Shown here piece after piece: positions 1 to 7,155 of a DNA stretch of 11,381 nucleotides. Below the pieces are notes generated by a model that saw nothing but the letters and a program-made list of their open reading frames with translations, had not been told where the DNA came from and made no database searches. A program made the translations under genes and the position numbers. Position 1 is the stretch's first letter, and each line of letters begins with the position of its first letter. This DNA comes from Candidatus Binatia bacterium (GTDB lineage Bacteria > Desulfobacterota_B > Binatia > UBA9968 > JAJDTQ01): assembly GCA_022827045.1 (NCBI GenBank), contig JAJDTQ010000162.1:1-11381 (forward strand). The letters run 5' to 3'.

Positions 1-335
1 AGGAGACCGTAACCGATCCTGGAGTAGCGCGCCATCTTGACGTGCTCCAGGACGTTCATGTGCCGCCACAGCAGCAGGTTCTGGAAGGTCCTGCCGATGC
101 CCTTGGAGGCGATGCGGTGGGGCGGAAGGCCGCTGATCCTCTCGCCGTCGAGGTAGATGTGTCCGTGCGTGGGCGTGTAGATGCCGGTGATCAGGTTGAA
201 GATGGTGGTCTTGCCCGCGCCGTTGGGTCCGATGAGCCCGCGTATCTGGCCCGGCTCGATGGACAGCTCATAGTCGTGCACCGCCCGCAGGCCGCCGAAC
301 TGGTGCGTGATGTTGTCAACCTTGAGGAAGGGCAT
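1..335 (-). CDS. livG: LIV-type ABC transporter ATP-binding protein LivG (3' end outside window)
   Basis: ATPase subunit of a high-affinity branched-chain amino acid type (HAAT) importer; it would sit on the cytoplasmic face of the LivH/LivM permease and hydrolyse ATP. Only the first 111 residues are present, because the gene runs off the left edge. The Walker A motif GPNGAGKTT is at residues 36-44 and the Q-loop glutamine is in RTFQN at residue 85. The N-terminal pattern LKVDNITHQFGGLRAV is typical of LivG. The ATG lies inside the end of the preceding livM, with a 20-base overlap in another frame, and AAAGGGAG just upstream is a good ribosome binding site. The LSGGQ signature, Walker B and the LivG C-terminal extension fall outside the window. 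Family assignment is firm; substrate is unknown. Confidence 0.93.
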   Translation of the reverse strand, partial: MPFLKVDNITHQFGGLRAVHDYELSIEPGQIRGLIGPNGAGKTTIFNLITGIYTPTHGHIYLDGERISGLPPHRIASKGIGRTFQNLLLWRHMNVLEHVKMARYSRIGYGL

Positions 336-1602
336 CGCGCTCCCTTTCAGGGTCGGATTTCGGTTTGAGTATAGTCCCGGGATCGAACTCCTTGAAGGCC
401 ACCAGGCCCGTGGGCCGGTAGATCATCACGAGGATCAGCAGCAGCGGGATGATGATCCACTTGAATATCTCGAGCGGCCGCAGCGCCTCGCCGAGGAGAC
501 TGATGCCAACGGCGCCGATTATGGAGCCGTAGACCGAGTTCAACCCGCCGAAGTAGACCATCGCCAACACCTCCGCCAGCTTCTGGATGCCGAAGGTTCC
601 CGGGTTTACATATCGAAGCACGTGGGCGAAGAGGCCGCCGGCCACCCCGGCCCAGAAGGCGGCGAAAAGAAAGCCCACCATCTTGGTGTAGCGTGTGTTG
701 ACGGTCATGGCGGTGGCGGCCATCTCGTTGTCCCGCACCGCGTTGACCGCCTTGCCGAGGGTCGAACGGACGAAGTTGTTGATCACCCAGACGCACCCCA
801 CCGTCCACAGGAACACGGTGGGCAATCCCGCCCAGTCCGGCTGCCCCCCCAGCCCGCGGGCGCCTCCCACGATCTCCAGGTTCTCGATCAGGCTCTTGAC
901 GATGAACATGAACGCCAGCGAGATGATGGCGAGATAGTCGCCCCGGGTCCGGAACGAGGGAATGGCCACTACCAGCGCACTCACCGCCGCCACGAGGCCG
1001 GCGATGATGAGAACCACCGGAAACAGGAACGGTCCCAAGGCAGGCGGCAGCAACGCCTCGCCGAACACGCGGTGCTTGGTGAACAGGTCGACGCTGAGGA
1101 CCGAGGCGACGTAGGCTCCCACCGCCATGAACCCGGGGTGAGAGCACGAGAACTCGCCCATGTAGCCGTTGATCACGTTGAGGCTCAGGGTCACCATCAC
1201 CGCGATCAGGGTGAAGCGCAGCACCAGGTCGCGGTAGTCGCTCAGGCCGGACCACATCTCGAGGGTGATGTAGAAAAGGCCGAGATGCACGGCCGCGGAC
1301 ACCACCAGGGGAAAGGCCAGCAACCGGCCCGCGGTCCAGTTGGCAAGACCGGTGGTGAATCGGGCGATGACCGCGATGGGCACGGCGTAGACCAGCAGCA
1401 CGTACACCGCCGCGCCGGGAAACAGCAGGGGGCTTTTCAGCGCGGTCACCACGCCGAACAGGACCGGGATCTTGGGCAAGCCCAGCGAGAGCGCCAGGGG
1501 TGTTCCCACCACGATCTCCAGCACCACCGCGACGAACGCGCCGACCAGCCACCCGAGGAGGGGGACCCGTGAGAATCCGCGTATGGTCGCAGCCGCGTCC
1601 AT
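316..1602 (-). CDS. livM: LIV-type ABC transporter permease LivM (first-described copy, long N-terminus)
   Basis: Inner-membrane permease of the second importer, expected to pair with the adjacent LivH. About 428 residues, near the size of E. coli LivM, with an N-terminal extension of several hydrophobic segments before the conserved core. Core markers are LSLNVINGYMGEFSCSHPGFMAVGAYVAS, the RGDYLAIISLAF motif, and the cytoplasmic ATPase-contact loop with AVRDNEMAATAM near residues 282-297. The C-terminus ends with the family-like IYRPTGLVAF segment. The start is uncertain: an in-frame TTG lies two codons upstream at 1608, and only a weak GGCGG precedes either, so I chose the ATG. It follows livH by about 55 bases and overlaps the start of livG, implying one operon. 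Confidence 0.93.
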   Translation of the reverse strand: MDAAATIRGFSRVPLLGWLVGAFVAVVLEIVVGTPLALSLGLPKIPVLFGVVTALKSPLLFPGAAVYVLLVYAVPIAVIARFTTGLANWTAGRLLAFPLVVSAAVHLGLFYITLEMWSGLSDYRDLVLRFTLIAVMVTLSLNVINGYMGEFSCSHPGFMAVGAYVASVLSVDLFTKHRVFGEALLPPALGPFLFPVVLIIAGLVAAVSALVVAIPSFRTRGDYLAIISLAFMFIVKSLIENLEIVGGARGLGGQPDWAGLPTVFLWTVGCVWVINNFVRSTLGKAVNAVRDNEMAATAMTVNTRYTKMVGFLFAAFWAGVAGGLFAHVLRYVNPGTFGIQKLAEVLAMVYFGGLNSVYGSIIGAVGISLLGEALRPLEIFKWIIIPLLLILVMIYRPTGLVAFKEFDPGTILKPKSDPERERDALPQG

Positions 1603-1657
1603 GGTCAAGGTTACCGCCGAACTGGCTATTTGCCGTGCAATCTCACGGGACCGGACA

Positions 1658-2581
1658 TCAGAGCCTCAGGCGCGCGCTGTAGGGCTCTCCGAAGAAGCCG
1701 TGCGGGCGGACGATCAGGATCAACAGCACGATGGAGTAAGCGATCAGGTCGCGCAGCGTCGAGGGAAAGATCATGGCCACGAAGATCTCGATGAAACCGA
1801 GCAGGAAGCCCGCCAGGGTCGCCCCCATGACCGAGCCCCGGCCGCCGAGTATCGCCGCCACGAAGGCCTTCCAGCCGAACAGGATGCCCATGTACGGATC
1901 GAGCACGGGGTAGGCGAGAGCGTAAAGGATGCCGGCCGCCGCGGCCAGCGCCGAGCCCAGCGCGAAGGTGAGCGCGGCGATGCCGTTGACGGAGACCCCC
2001 ATCAACGGCACGGCGACGTAGTCGAAGGCCATGGCGCGCATGGCCAGGCCCCACTTGGTCTTGTGCACGAAAAAGTGCATGCCCGTAGCGAGGAGCAAGG
2101 CTACGACCACGATAATGATCTTCGTGTTGGTGATGAAGACGCCCGCCACCTCGTAGACCTGGGTATCGATCAGGGACGGGAAGCGTATCCGCTGTGCGCC
2201 GAGCAGGGCCAGGTTGCCGGTTTCCAGGATGATGCCGATCATGAGGCCGGTGATGGCGGCGGAAGCGCGCGGCGCGGCCCGCAGGGGCCGGTAACCGATG
2301 CGTTCGACGAGCATGCCGACGAACGACGTCAGCACCATGGCGAACAGGATGGTGAGGATCAGAATCAACCAGGGGGGCAGTGCAAGGGCGCCCTGAGCAG
2401 CCATGGCGATCAGGACGAAGGCGACGCCCACGCCGATATAGGCACCCACCATGAAGATGTCGCCGTGGGCGAAGTTGAACAGCATCAGGATGCTGTAGAC
2501 CATGGAGTAGCCCAAGGCGATGAGAGCGTAGAAGCTCCCCCACTGCAGGGCGTTGACCAGGTTTTGCAGAAAAAGCGACAT
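1658..2581 (-). CDS. livH: LIV-type ABC transporter permease LivH (second importer)
   Basis: Inner-membrane permease partner of the downstream LivM. The 307-residue length is normal for LivH. The N-terminus FLQNLVNALQWGSFYALIALGYSMVYSILMLFNFAHGDIFMVGAY is the classic LivH opening, with the NFAHGD motif. The protein is almost wholly hydrophobic, and the ATPase-coupling loop TKWGLAMRAMAFDYVAVPLMGV is near residues 173-195. A later LFGWKAFVAAILGGRGSVMGA block is also a LivH hallmark. The ATG at 2581 places the signature correctly. It is separated from the binding-protein gene upstream by a 160-base hairpin-rich gap and followed by livM. No unusual residues seen. Confidence 0.95.
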   Translation of the reverse strand: MSLFLQNLVNALQWGSFYALIALGYSMVYSILMLFNFAHGDIFMVGAYIGVGVAFVLIAMAAQGALALPPWLILILTILFAMVLTSFVGMLVERIGYRPLRAAPRASAAITGLMIGIILETGNLALLGAQRIRFPSLIDTQVYEVAGVFITNTKIIIVVVALLLATGMHFFVHKTKWGLAMRAMAFDYVAVPLMGVSVNGIAALTFALGSALAAAAGILYALAYPVLDPYMGILFGWKAFVAAILGGRGSVMGATLAGFLLGFIEIFVAMIFPSTLRDLIAYSIVLLILIVRPHGFFGEPYSARLRL

Positions 2582-2610
2582 GCCTTACCGTCTCTTCCCG
2601 CACGGTCCCC

Positions 2611-2656
2611 TTGAGAAAGGCGCACCGGGACCTCCTGTCCCGGCCCGCCTTCTCAA
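2611..2656 (-). promoter_or_regulatory. Intercistronic stem-loop between binding-protein gene and livH
   Basis: In the minus-strand transcript the arms TTGAGAA-GGCG-GG-CCGGGA and TCCCGG-TG-CGCC-T-TTCTCAA pair over about 17 base pairs, with one internal mismatch region and one bulged base, around a 7-base loop. No T-run follows (next bases are GGGGACCGTG), so it is not a standard intrinsic terminator. Its position just after a periplasmic binding-protein gene fits a 3'-stabilising or partially attenuating hairpin that raises binding-protein mRNA over livHMG. The structure is visible in sequence; the role is inferred. Confidence 0.65.
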
Positions 2657-2695
2657 AGTCAATACAATACCCGGCCGCTATGCGGTAGGGAACCG

Positions 2696-2724
2696 CCGCG
2701 CAACCGGGATCATTGGTCGCGCGG
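2696..2724 (-). promoter_or_regulatory. Small GC hairpin just after the binding-protein stop codon
   Basis: The arms ccgcgc-a-acc (2696-2705) and ggt-c-gcgcgg (2715-2724) form a stem of nine pairs interrupted by one A/C mismatch, about 18 bases after the stop of the binding-protein gene. No T-tract follows. With the larger hairpin at 2611-2656 it fills the 160-base gap. It may protect the mRNA 3' end; function is inferred only. Confidence 0.4.
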
Positions 2725-2741
2725 CGGTCCAGGCGTCGGGC

Positions 2742-3911
2742 TTACGGGCAAACGGACTTGTAGAACTCGAACTCGCCCTGGTCGCTGATGCGCACGACGA
2801 CCGCGCACTTGACGGGATCGCCTTCGGCGGTGAAGGCCATGTCCCCGGTGATTCCTGCGAACTTCTTGATCCCGGCCAAGGCGTTCTTGACGTTCTCACG
2901 GTCCTTCTTGATGTCGCCGGTAAGGCCGCCGGTCGCCTTGATGGCGTGCTCGACGATGCGCAGCGAGTCCCAAGTGAGCGCGCCCACGTCGTCGGGCACG
3001 TAGCCGTACTTCTTGTTGTAGCGGTCGATGAACGCCTTGGTGGCCCCGGTGGCGCCCTTGGCGGCGTAGTGGGTGCTGAAAAACGACCCGTTGCAGTCCT
3101 TGCCGCACAGCTTCACGGTTTCCGCGGAACCCCAACTGTCGCTCCCCACGATGGGGCCCTTAACGCCGAGCTGACGCGCCTGCTGCACGATCAACGCCAC
3201 CTCGTTGTAGTACTGCGGCGTGAACAGCACCTGGGCGCCCGAGTTACGGATCTTGGTGAGCTGAGAGCTGAAGTCGGCGTCCTTGGTGGTGAAGCTCTCG
3301 AAGGCTACCACCGAGCCCGCGCCGTGGAGCTTCTCCCAAGCCCCCTTGAAGAACTCGGCCAAGCCCTTGGGATAGTCGCTGGCGACGTCGTAAAGAACCG
3401 CGGCCTTGGTGAACTTGAACTCGTTGGTGATGAAGTTCGCCAGCACCGGCCCCTGGAACGGATCCAGGAACGGCGCGCGGAAGACGTAGGGGCGGTCCTT
3501 GGTGGTGTTGGGGTTGGTGGACCAGGGACTGATCATCGGGGTTGCGCGATCCTGGGCCACGCCGCCCGCGGGAACCGCCTGCTTGGAGGACTGCGGACCG
3601 ACGATGGCCAACACCTCGTCCTCGGTGATCAACTTGGTGGCCGCCTTGACCGCGGACTCGGCCTTGGACTCGTTGTCCTCGATGACGATCTCCACCGGAT
3701 GTTTCTTGCCCCCGACCTCGAGACCGCCGGCGGCCTTGATGTCCTCGAGCCACATCTCGGCCGCGAACTTGGAGCCCTCGCCGACCTTCGGAATGTCGCC
3801 GGTCAGCGGGACGTTGAGGCCGATCTTGATGGTCTGGGCGGATATGCTCGTCGCCAGGGCGAACAGGCCCGCGAAAACCATCGCCATGAGTAACGTAAAT
3901 CTGTGTTTCAT
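2742..3911 (-). CDS. HAAT-family amino-acid-type ABC transporter substrate-binding protein (second importer)
   Basis: Periplasmic ligand receptor of the LivJ/LivK (Peripla_BP_6) family, 389 residues, normal size. Residues 1-25 form a signal peptide: positively charged MKHR, a hydrophobic core, then SISA before QTIKIG. The mature start TIKIGLNVPLTGDIPKVGEGSKFAAEMW is the expected first strand and ligand-side loop, and the lobe-1 motif VLAIVGPQSSKQAVPAGGVAQD is also present. It lacks the LivJ-type cysteine pair but has four other cysteines, at about 269 and 273 (CGKDC), 369 and 388, which could form two disulfides. The start is secured by a perfect AAAGGAGG ribosome site five bases upstream. 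It is the first gene of its operon, behind a good promoter. Family is certain; the ligand cannot be read from the sequence. Confidence 0.94.
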   Translation of the reverse strand: MKHRFTLLMAMVFAGLFALATSISAQTIKIGLNVPLTGDIPKVGEGSKFAAEMWLEDIKAAGGLEVGGKKHPVEIVIEDNESKAESAVKAATKLITEDEVLAIVGPQSSKQAVPAGGVAQDRATPMISPWSTNPNTTKDRPYVFRAPFLDPFQGPVLANFITNEFKFTKAAVLYDVASDYPKGLAEFFKGAWEKLHGAGSVVAFESFTTKDADFSSQLTKIRNSGAQVLFTPQYYNEVALIVQQARQLGVKGPIVGSDSWGSAETVKLCGKDCNGSFFSTHYAAKGATGATKAFIDRYNKKYGYVPDDVGALTWDSLRIVEHAIKATGGLTGDIKKDRENVKNALAGIKKFAGITGDMAFTAEGDPVKCAVVVRISDQGEFEFYKSVCP

Positions 3912-3916
3912 AGCTG

Positions 3917-3924
3917 CCTCCTTT
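3917..3924 (-). promoter_or_regulatory. Strong ribosome binding site of the binding-protein gene
   Basis: The minus strand reads AAAGGAGG five bases before the ATG at 3911. This near-perfect Shine-Dalgarno decides the start and predicts strong translation, as expected for an abundant periplasmic receptor. Confidence 0.85.
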
Positions 3925-3939
3925 CAGCGGCTTGAGAAA

Positions 3940-3968
3940 ATCCTAACACCGTCCAAGAACAGACACAA
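3940..3968 (-). promoter_or_regulatory. Candidate proximal sigma-70-type promoter (P2)
   Basis: On the minus strand TTGTGT (3968-3963) is followed after 17 bases by TAGGAT (3945-3940), about 28 bases before the binding-protein start. The match is moderate and it could be fortuitous in this AT-rich stretch. If real, the AACTNAGTT palindromes at 3981-4012 would lie about 50-75 bases upstream of its start point, suiting an activator. Confidence 0.35.
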
Positions 3969-3980
3969 CTCTTTTTGCAA

Positions 3981-4012
3981 TAACTGAGTTCTCAGCTTTA
4001 TTAACTAAGTTA
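3981..4012 (-). promoter_or_regulatory. Paired palindromic operator, two TAACTNAGTT boxes 21 bp apart
   Basis: The 10-base box TAACTGAGTT (3981-3990) recurs as TAACTAAGTT (4002-4011), the second extending to an 11-base perfect palindrome ending at 4012. The palindrome centres, 3986 and 4007, are exactly 21 bp apart, two helical turns. The first box overlaps a second inverted repeat, CTGAGTTCTCAG (3984-3995), and the whole block is flanked by AATAACT/AGTTATT arms (3979-4014). It overlaps the predicted start point of promoter P1. A dimeric regulator binding cooperatively on one DNA face is the natural reading; which regulator is unknown, and none is encoded in the window. Confidence 0.6.
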
Positions 4013-4019
4013 TTATGAA

Positions 4020-4060
4020 TCTATACGCCACCAGGGCCATTGGGGTCAAGAACTTTTTTT
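4020..4060 (-). promoter_or_regulatory. Predicted sigma-70-type promoter P1 with A-tract UP element
   Basis: On the minus strand TTGACC (4049-4044) and TATAGA (4025-4020) are separated by 18 bases. A run of seven A residues (4060-4054) lies four bases upstream of the -35 box, where a proximal UP element would sit. The region is much more AT-rich than its surroundings and lies directly upstream of the binding-protein gene. The predicted start point is near 4013, inside the paired operator. It is the best promoter match I see in the window. Confidence 0.6.
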
Positions 4061-4084
4061 GGTCTGCGCAAAGGCGCGGATCTA

Positions 4085-5437
4085 CTAGCGCCGTTCTTCC
4101 GGTATCAGGCCACGGGGCGCGAAGCGCAGGACCAGCAGCAGCACCAGCCCCATGACCACAAGGCGCATGTGGGCGGCGCTCTCCATGAGATGGCTCCGGA
4201 CGGGGCTGTCCGCGGACAGCGGCGAGGTGATGAAATCCATCAGCCACAAGCCCATGGGCTCGGCTTCCACCCAGACGTACCAGACCACGAAGCCGCCCAG
4301 GACGGCGCCCCAGTTGTTGCCGGAGCCGCCGACGATGACCATGACCCAGATGAGGAAGGTAAAGCGCAGCGGGTGGTACGTCGTGGGCGTGAACTGGCCG
4401 TCCAGGGTCGCCAGCATGGCGCCGGCGATGCCGATCACCGCCGAGCCGAGCACGAAGACCTGCAGGTGGCGGGCGGTCACATCCTTGCCCATGGCCTCGG
4501 CGGCGGTCTCGTTGTCGCGGATGGCCCGCATCATCCGCCCCCAAGGCGCCCGCAGCGCCGCCTCGAAAAGCCACATCAGCACCACCAGCACCAGCGTGAA
4601 GAGGCCCGCGTAGCAGAGCTTCACCACGATGGAGGACAGGTCCACCTGCGACACCCCGAGGCTCGCCGCCCACTCCTGGAACCACACGGCGTTCTGCAGG
4701 TCCACCTCGTAGGGGACCGGGCGGGGCAGGCCGGTGACGTTCTTGACGCCCCGCGAGAGCCATTCCTCGTACTTGAGGAAGGCGACGATGATCTCGGAGA
4801 TGCCCAGGGTCGCGATGGCGAGATAGTCGGCGCGCAGGCCCAGGCTGATCTTGCCCGCCGCCCAGGCCGCGCCCGCCGCCAGCGCGCCGCCCACGAACCA
4901 GGAGAGGACGATGGGAAGGCCGAAGCCGCCGAGATAGCCGGTGACGGATGGCTCCACCGCCTCGATGGCGCGCACCGCGGGCTCGAACAGTGCCCGGGCG
5001 CCGAAGTAGCCGACGGCCACCACCAGCGCCACGGCCGCCTTCCGGTAACCCGGGTGGCGGATCCGTCGGTAGACGAGCACCGAGGCCACGATCGCAAGCG
5101 CCGCCGCCGCGAGGGCCAGCACGACCCCCGCGCCCCCCGCCCGCCACGCCGCGGTCACCGGCGGCATGGAGACCAACACGCCCGCCAGTCCGCCCAGGGC
5201 GGCGAAGCCCATGACGCCGGCGTTGAACAGCCCCGCGTAGCCCCATTGGATGTTCACCCCCAGGGTCATGATGGCCGAGATCAGGCACAGGTTCAGGATG
5301 GCGAGCGCCAGCGACCAGCTCTGGGCCAGGCCCACGAGACAGATGAGCGCCGCCATGGCGGCGAACAGGGCCGTCCTGCCGGGACGCCGCAGCATCCGGC
5401 CGAGGCGGACGGACAAGGGCTCGACACCGTCGCTCAT
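4085..5437 (-). CDS. livM: LIV-type ABC transporter permease LivM (first importer, with internal membrane insertion)
   Basis: Inner-membrane permease of the complete importer, 450 residues, long for LivM. It begins MSDGVEPLSVRLGRML, followed by membrane segments and the core motif NIQWGYAGLFNAGVMGFAALGG (about residues 62-83). The conserved RADYLAIATLGISEII is at about 202-217, and the ATPase-contact loop RMMRAIRDNETAAEAMG near 299-316. Between the first core block and RADYLAI lies an expanded stretch (about 95-185) with a charged loop RRIRHPGYRK and apparently extra hydrophobic segments. The C-terminus MGLVLLLVLRFAPRGLIPEERR is typical. The ATG overlaps the livH stop as ATGA, so translation is probably coupled. 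An upstream in-frame extension into livH is a shadow and was rejected. No T-rich terminator follows. Confidence 0.93.
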   Translation of the reverse strand: MSDGVEPLSVRLGRMLRRPGRTALFAAMAALICLVGLAQSWSLALAILNLCLISAIMTLGVNIQWGYAGLFNAGVMGFAALGGLAGVLVSMPPVTAAWRAGGAGVVLALAAAALAIVASVLVYRRIRHPGYRKAAVALVVAVGYFGARALFEPAVRAIEAVEPSVTGYLGGFGLPIVLSWFVGGALAAGAAWAAGKISLGLRADYLAIATLGISEIIVAFLKYEEWLSRGVKNVTGLPRPVPYEVDLQNAVWFQEWAASLGVSQVDLSSIVVKLCYAGLFTLVLVVLMWLFEAALRAPWGRMMRAIRDNETAAEAMGKDVTARHLQVFVLGSAVIGIAGAMLATLDGQFTPTTYHPLRFTFLIWVMVIVGGSGNNWGAVLGGFVVWYVWVEAEPMGLWLMDFITSPLSADSPVRSHLMESAAHMRLVVMGLVLLLVLRFAPRGLIPEERR

Positions 5438-6447
5438 GACGACTTCCCGCTGAAGACCCCGGTGGGCTTCACCAGCAGCACCACCACCAGGATGAAGAAG
5501 GACACGGCGAACTTGTAGTCGGTGGAGAGGAACTGCATCAGGCCGTCCGGCCGCCAGCCCTCCGGCCCGAGATAGGCCAGGAACTTCCGGTACGGATACG
5601 TGAGAAACACCTCGGAGAAGGCCACCACGAAGCCTCCCACGATGGCCCCCAGCGGATTGCCCAGGCCGCCGATGATGGCAGCGGCGAAGATGGGCAGGAG
5701 CAGCGCCAGGAACGTGAACGGCTTGTAGCTCTTGTCGAGGCCGTAGAGGGTCCCCGCCACCGCCGCCAGGGCGCCGACGATCAGCCACGTGACCGCCACC
5801 ACCTTCTCCGGGCTCACCCCCGACAGCAGCGCCAGGTCCTCGTTGTCCGAATAGGCGCGCATGGACTTGCCCGTGCGCGTCTTCTCGAGGAACCAGAAGA
5901 GCGCCGCCACCAGCACCACCGCCACCACCACGCTGAGGGTCTGGGTGGTCTTGATGGCAAGCCCCTCCGACAGCCCGGTGAAGGCCTTGAACTCCCGCAC
6001 CGTGAGCAGAAAGCGGGTGCAGTCGGTGAAGACCCGGTCGTCGGGGCCGATGACGAAGCGTATGAGGCCGTTGATGACGAACATGACCCCCACGGACACC
6101 ACCAGCAGGATCACCGGCGCCGCCCTGGTGCGGCGGTAGAAGCGGAAGACCCACCGGTCCGTCACAAGGCAGAGGCCGCCGGTCACCGCCATCCCCACGG
6201 GCAGCGCCAGCAGCGCCGTGGGCAACGGCCCGAGGCCGATCCCCCAGGACTGCAACAGCCAGGTGAACAGGATCGTGACCATGGCGCCGAACGACATGGT
6301 CTCGCCCTGGGCGAAGTTGGAGAAGCGCAGGACGCCGTACACCAGGGTCACGCCCAGCGCGCCCAGGGCCAGCTGGCACCCGTAGGCGGTGGCGGGCACC
6401 ACCAGGAAGTTGGTGACGAGCACGACCGCGTTGACGACGTCTTCCAA
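5434..6447 (-). CDS. livH: LIV-type ABC transporter permease LivH (first importer, TTG start)
   Basis: Inner-membrane permease partner of the downstream LivM, 337 residues, somewhat longer than many LivH proteins because of a polar loop around residues 110-150 (GPDDRVFTDCTRF onward). LivH markers are LALGALGVTLVYGVLRFSNFAQGETMSFGAM near the N-terminus, the coupling loop RTGKSMRAYSDNEDLALLSGV near 188-208, and AAAIIGGLGNPLGAIVGGFVVAFSE. The start codon is TTG: no earlier ATG exists in frame, and a GGAGG (6459-6455) sits seven bases upstream, inside the last two glycine codons of livF. The gap from the livF stop is only three bases, and the gene ends in an ATGA overlap with livM. The TTG start may tune permease level. 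Confidence 0.93.
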   Translation of the reverse strand: MEDVVNAVVLVTNFLVVPATAYGCQLALGALGVTLVYGVLRFSNFAQGETMSFGAMVTILFTWLLQSWGIGLGPLPTALLALPVGMAVTGGLCLVTDRWVFRFYRRTRAAPVILLVVSVGVMFVINGLIRFVIGPDDRVFTDCTRFLLTVREFKAFTGLSEGLAIKTTQTLSVVVAVVLVAALFWFLEKTRTGKSMRAYSDNEDLALLSGVSPEKVVAVTWLIVGALAAVAGTLYGLDKSYKPFTFLALLLPIFAAAIIGGLGNPLGAIVGGFVVAFSEVFLTYPYRKFLAYLGPEGWRPDGLMQFLSTDYKFAVSFFILVVVLLVKPTGVFSGKSS

Positions 6448-6450
6448 CCG

Positions 6451-7155
6451 TCATCCTCCGAGAAACGACTTCCGGACATCGGGGTTGGCCAGAAGCATCC
6501 GCCCGGTTCCGGTAAAGCGGTTGCGGCCCTGCACCAGCACGTAGCCCTTGTCCGCCAGTTCCAGCGCCTGCCGCGCGTTCTGCTCCACGATGAGGACGGC
6601 GACGCCGCTTCGGGCGATGTCCAGGATGCGCTCGAACAGCTCGTGGGTGACGATGGGCGACACGCCGGCGCTGGGCTCGTCGAGCATGAGCACCCGGGGC
6701 CGGTTCATCAGCGCGCGGCCGATGGCCACCTGCTGGCGCTGGCCGCCGGACAGCTCGCCGGCGGGCTGCCGGCGCCTGTCCCTAAGGGCCGGGAACAGGC
6801 CGTAGACCTCGTCCAGGGTGCCCGAGATGTCGTCGTCCCGGACGAACGCTCCCATCTCCAGGTTCTCCTGGACGGTCATGGAGCGGAACACGTTGTCCGT
6901 CTGCGGCACGAATCCCATGCCCTTGTGGGCCCGGGCCTGGGGCGCCAGCGCGGTGATGTCCTCGCCGTCCAGGCGCACCGTTCCCGAACGAAGGTTCAGC
7001 ATGCCGAAGAGCGCCCGCATGGCCGTCGACTTGCCGGCGCCGTTGGGGCCCACCACCACGGTGATCTCGGCGCGCTCCGCGGCGATGGCGCAGCCACGCA
7101 GGATGTCCGGGCCGCCGTAGCCCCCGGTCAGCTCCTCGCCCACCAGGAAGCTCAT
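6451..7155 (-). CDS. livF: LIV-type ABC transporter ATP-binding protein LivF (first importer)
   Basis: Second ATPase subunit of the complete importer, 234 residues, the usual compact LivF length. Motifs in order: N-terminal LTGGYGGPDILRG, Walker A GPNGAGKST at 36-44, Q-loop glutamine in VPQTDNVF at 85, signature LSGGQRQQ from 135, Walker B VLMLDEPSAG with D159 and E160, and the LivF-type LIVEQNARQALELADKGYVL, in which the usual switch histidine is replaced by a Gln/Asn segment, as is normal for LivF. The ATG overlaps the livG stop as ATGA and is preceded by GAGGAG eight bases upstream inside livG. It should form a heterodimer with LivG. All catalytic residues look intact. Confidence 0.95.
   Translation of the reverse strand: MSFLVGEELTGGYGGPDILRGCAIAAERAEITVVVGPNGAGKSTAMRALFGMLNLRSGTVRLDGEDITALAPQARAHKGMGFVPQTDNVFRSMTVQENLEMGAFVRDDDISGTLDEVYGLFPALRDRRRQPAGELSGGQRQQVAIGRALMNRPRVLMLDEPSAGVSPIVTHELFERILDIARSGVAVLIVEQNARQALELADKGYVLVQGRNRFTGTGRMLLANPDVRKSFLGG
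6455..6459 (-). promoter_or_regulatory. livH ribosome binding site embedded in the livF stop region
   Basis: GGAGG forms the last two glycine codons of livF and lies seven bases before the TTG start of livH at 6447. An ATG directly abutting the GGAGG (6454-6452) is too close to be used and opens the wrong frame. This decides the TTG start. Confidence 0.75.

Noticed and set aside
307..1572. Long plus-strand ORF antisense to livM (421 residues), and similar long plus-strand ORFs at 1472-2614, 2553-3893, 4040-5518, 7693-9243 and 9277-10869.
   Set aside because: They are rich in His, Gln, Asp, Glu, Gly and Arg with no family pattern, and each is antisense to a clearly recognised gene. High GC makes such frames common.
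2611..2656. Hairpin considered as a full rho-independent terminator ending the operon after the binding protein.
   Set aside because: No T-run follows, and livH, livM and livG continue on the same strand in the expected order.
4054..4079. Possible intrinsic terminator after livM (GCGC stem and a homopolymer run).
   Set aside because: The run is A on the transcribed strand and the stem is only 4 bp; it fits an UP element of the next promoter better.
4085..6454. A single 789-residue minus-strand reading frame covering livH and livM.
   Set aside because: Its first 340 residues are arginine- and glycine-rich shadow sequence in the wrong frame over livH; real LivM begins at 5437 with an ATGA overlap.
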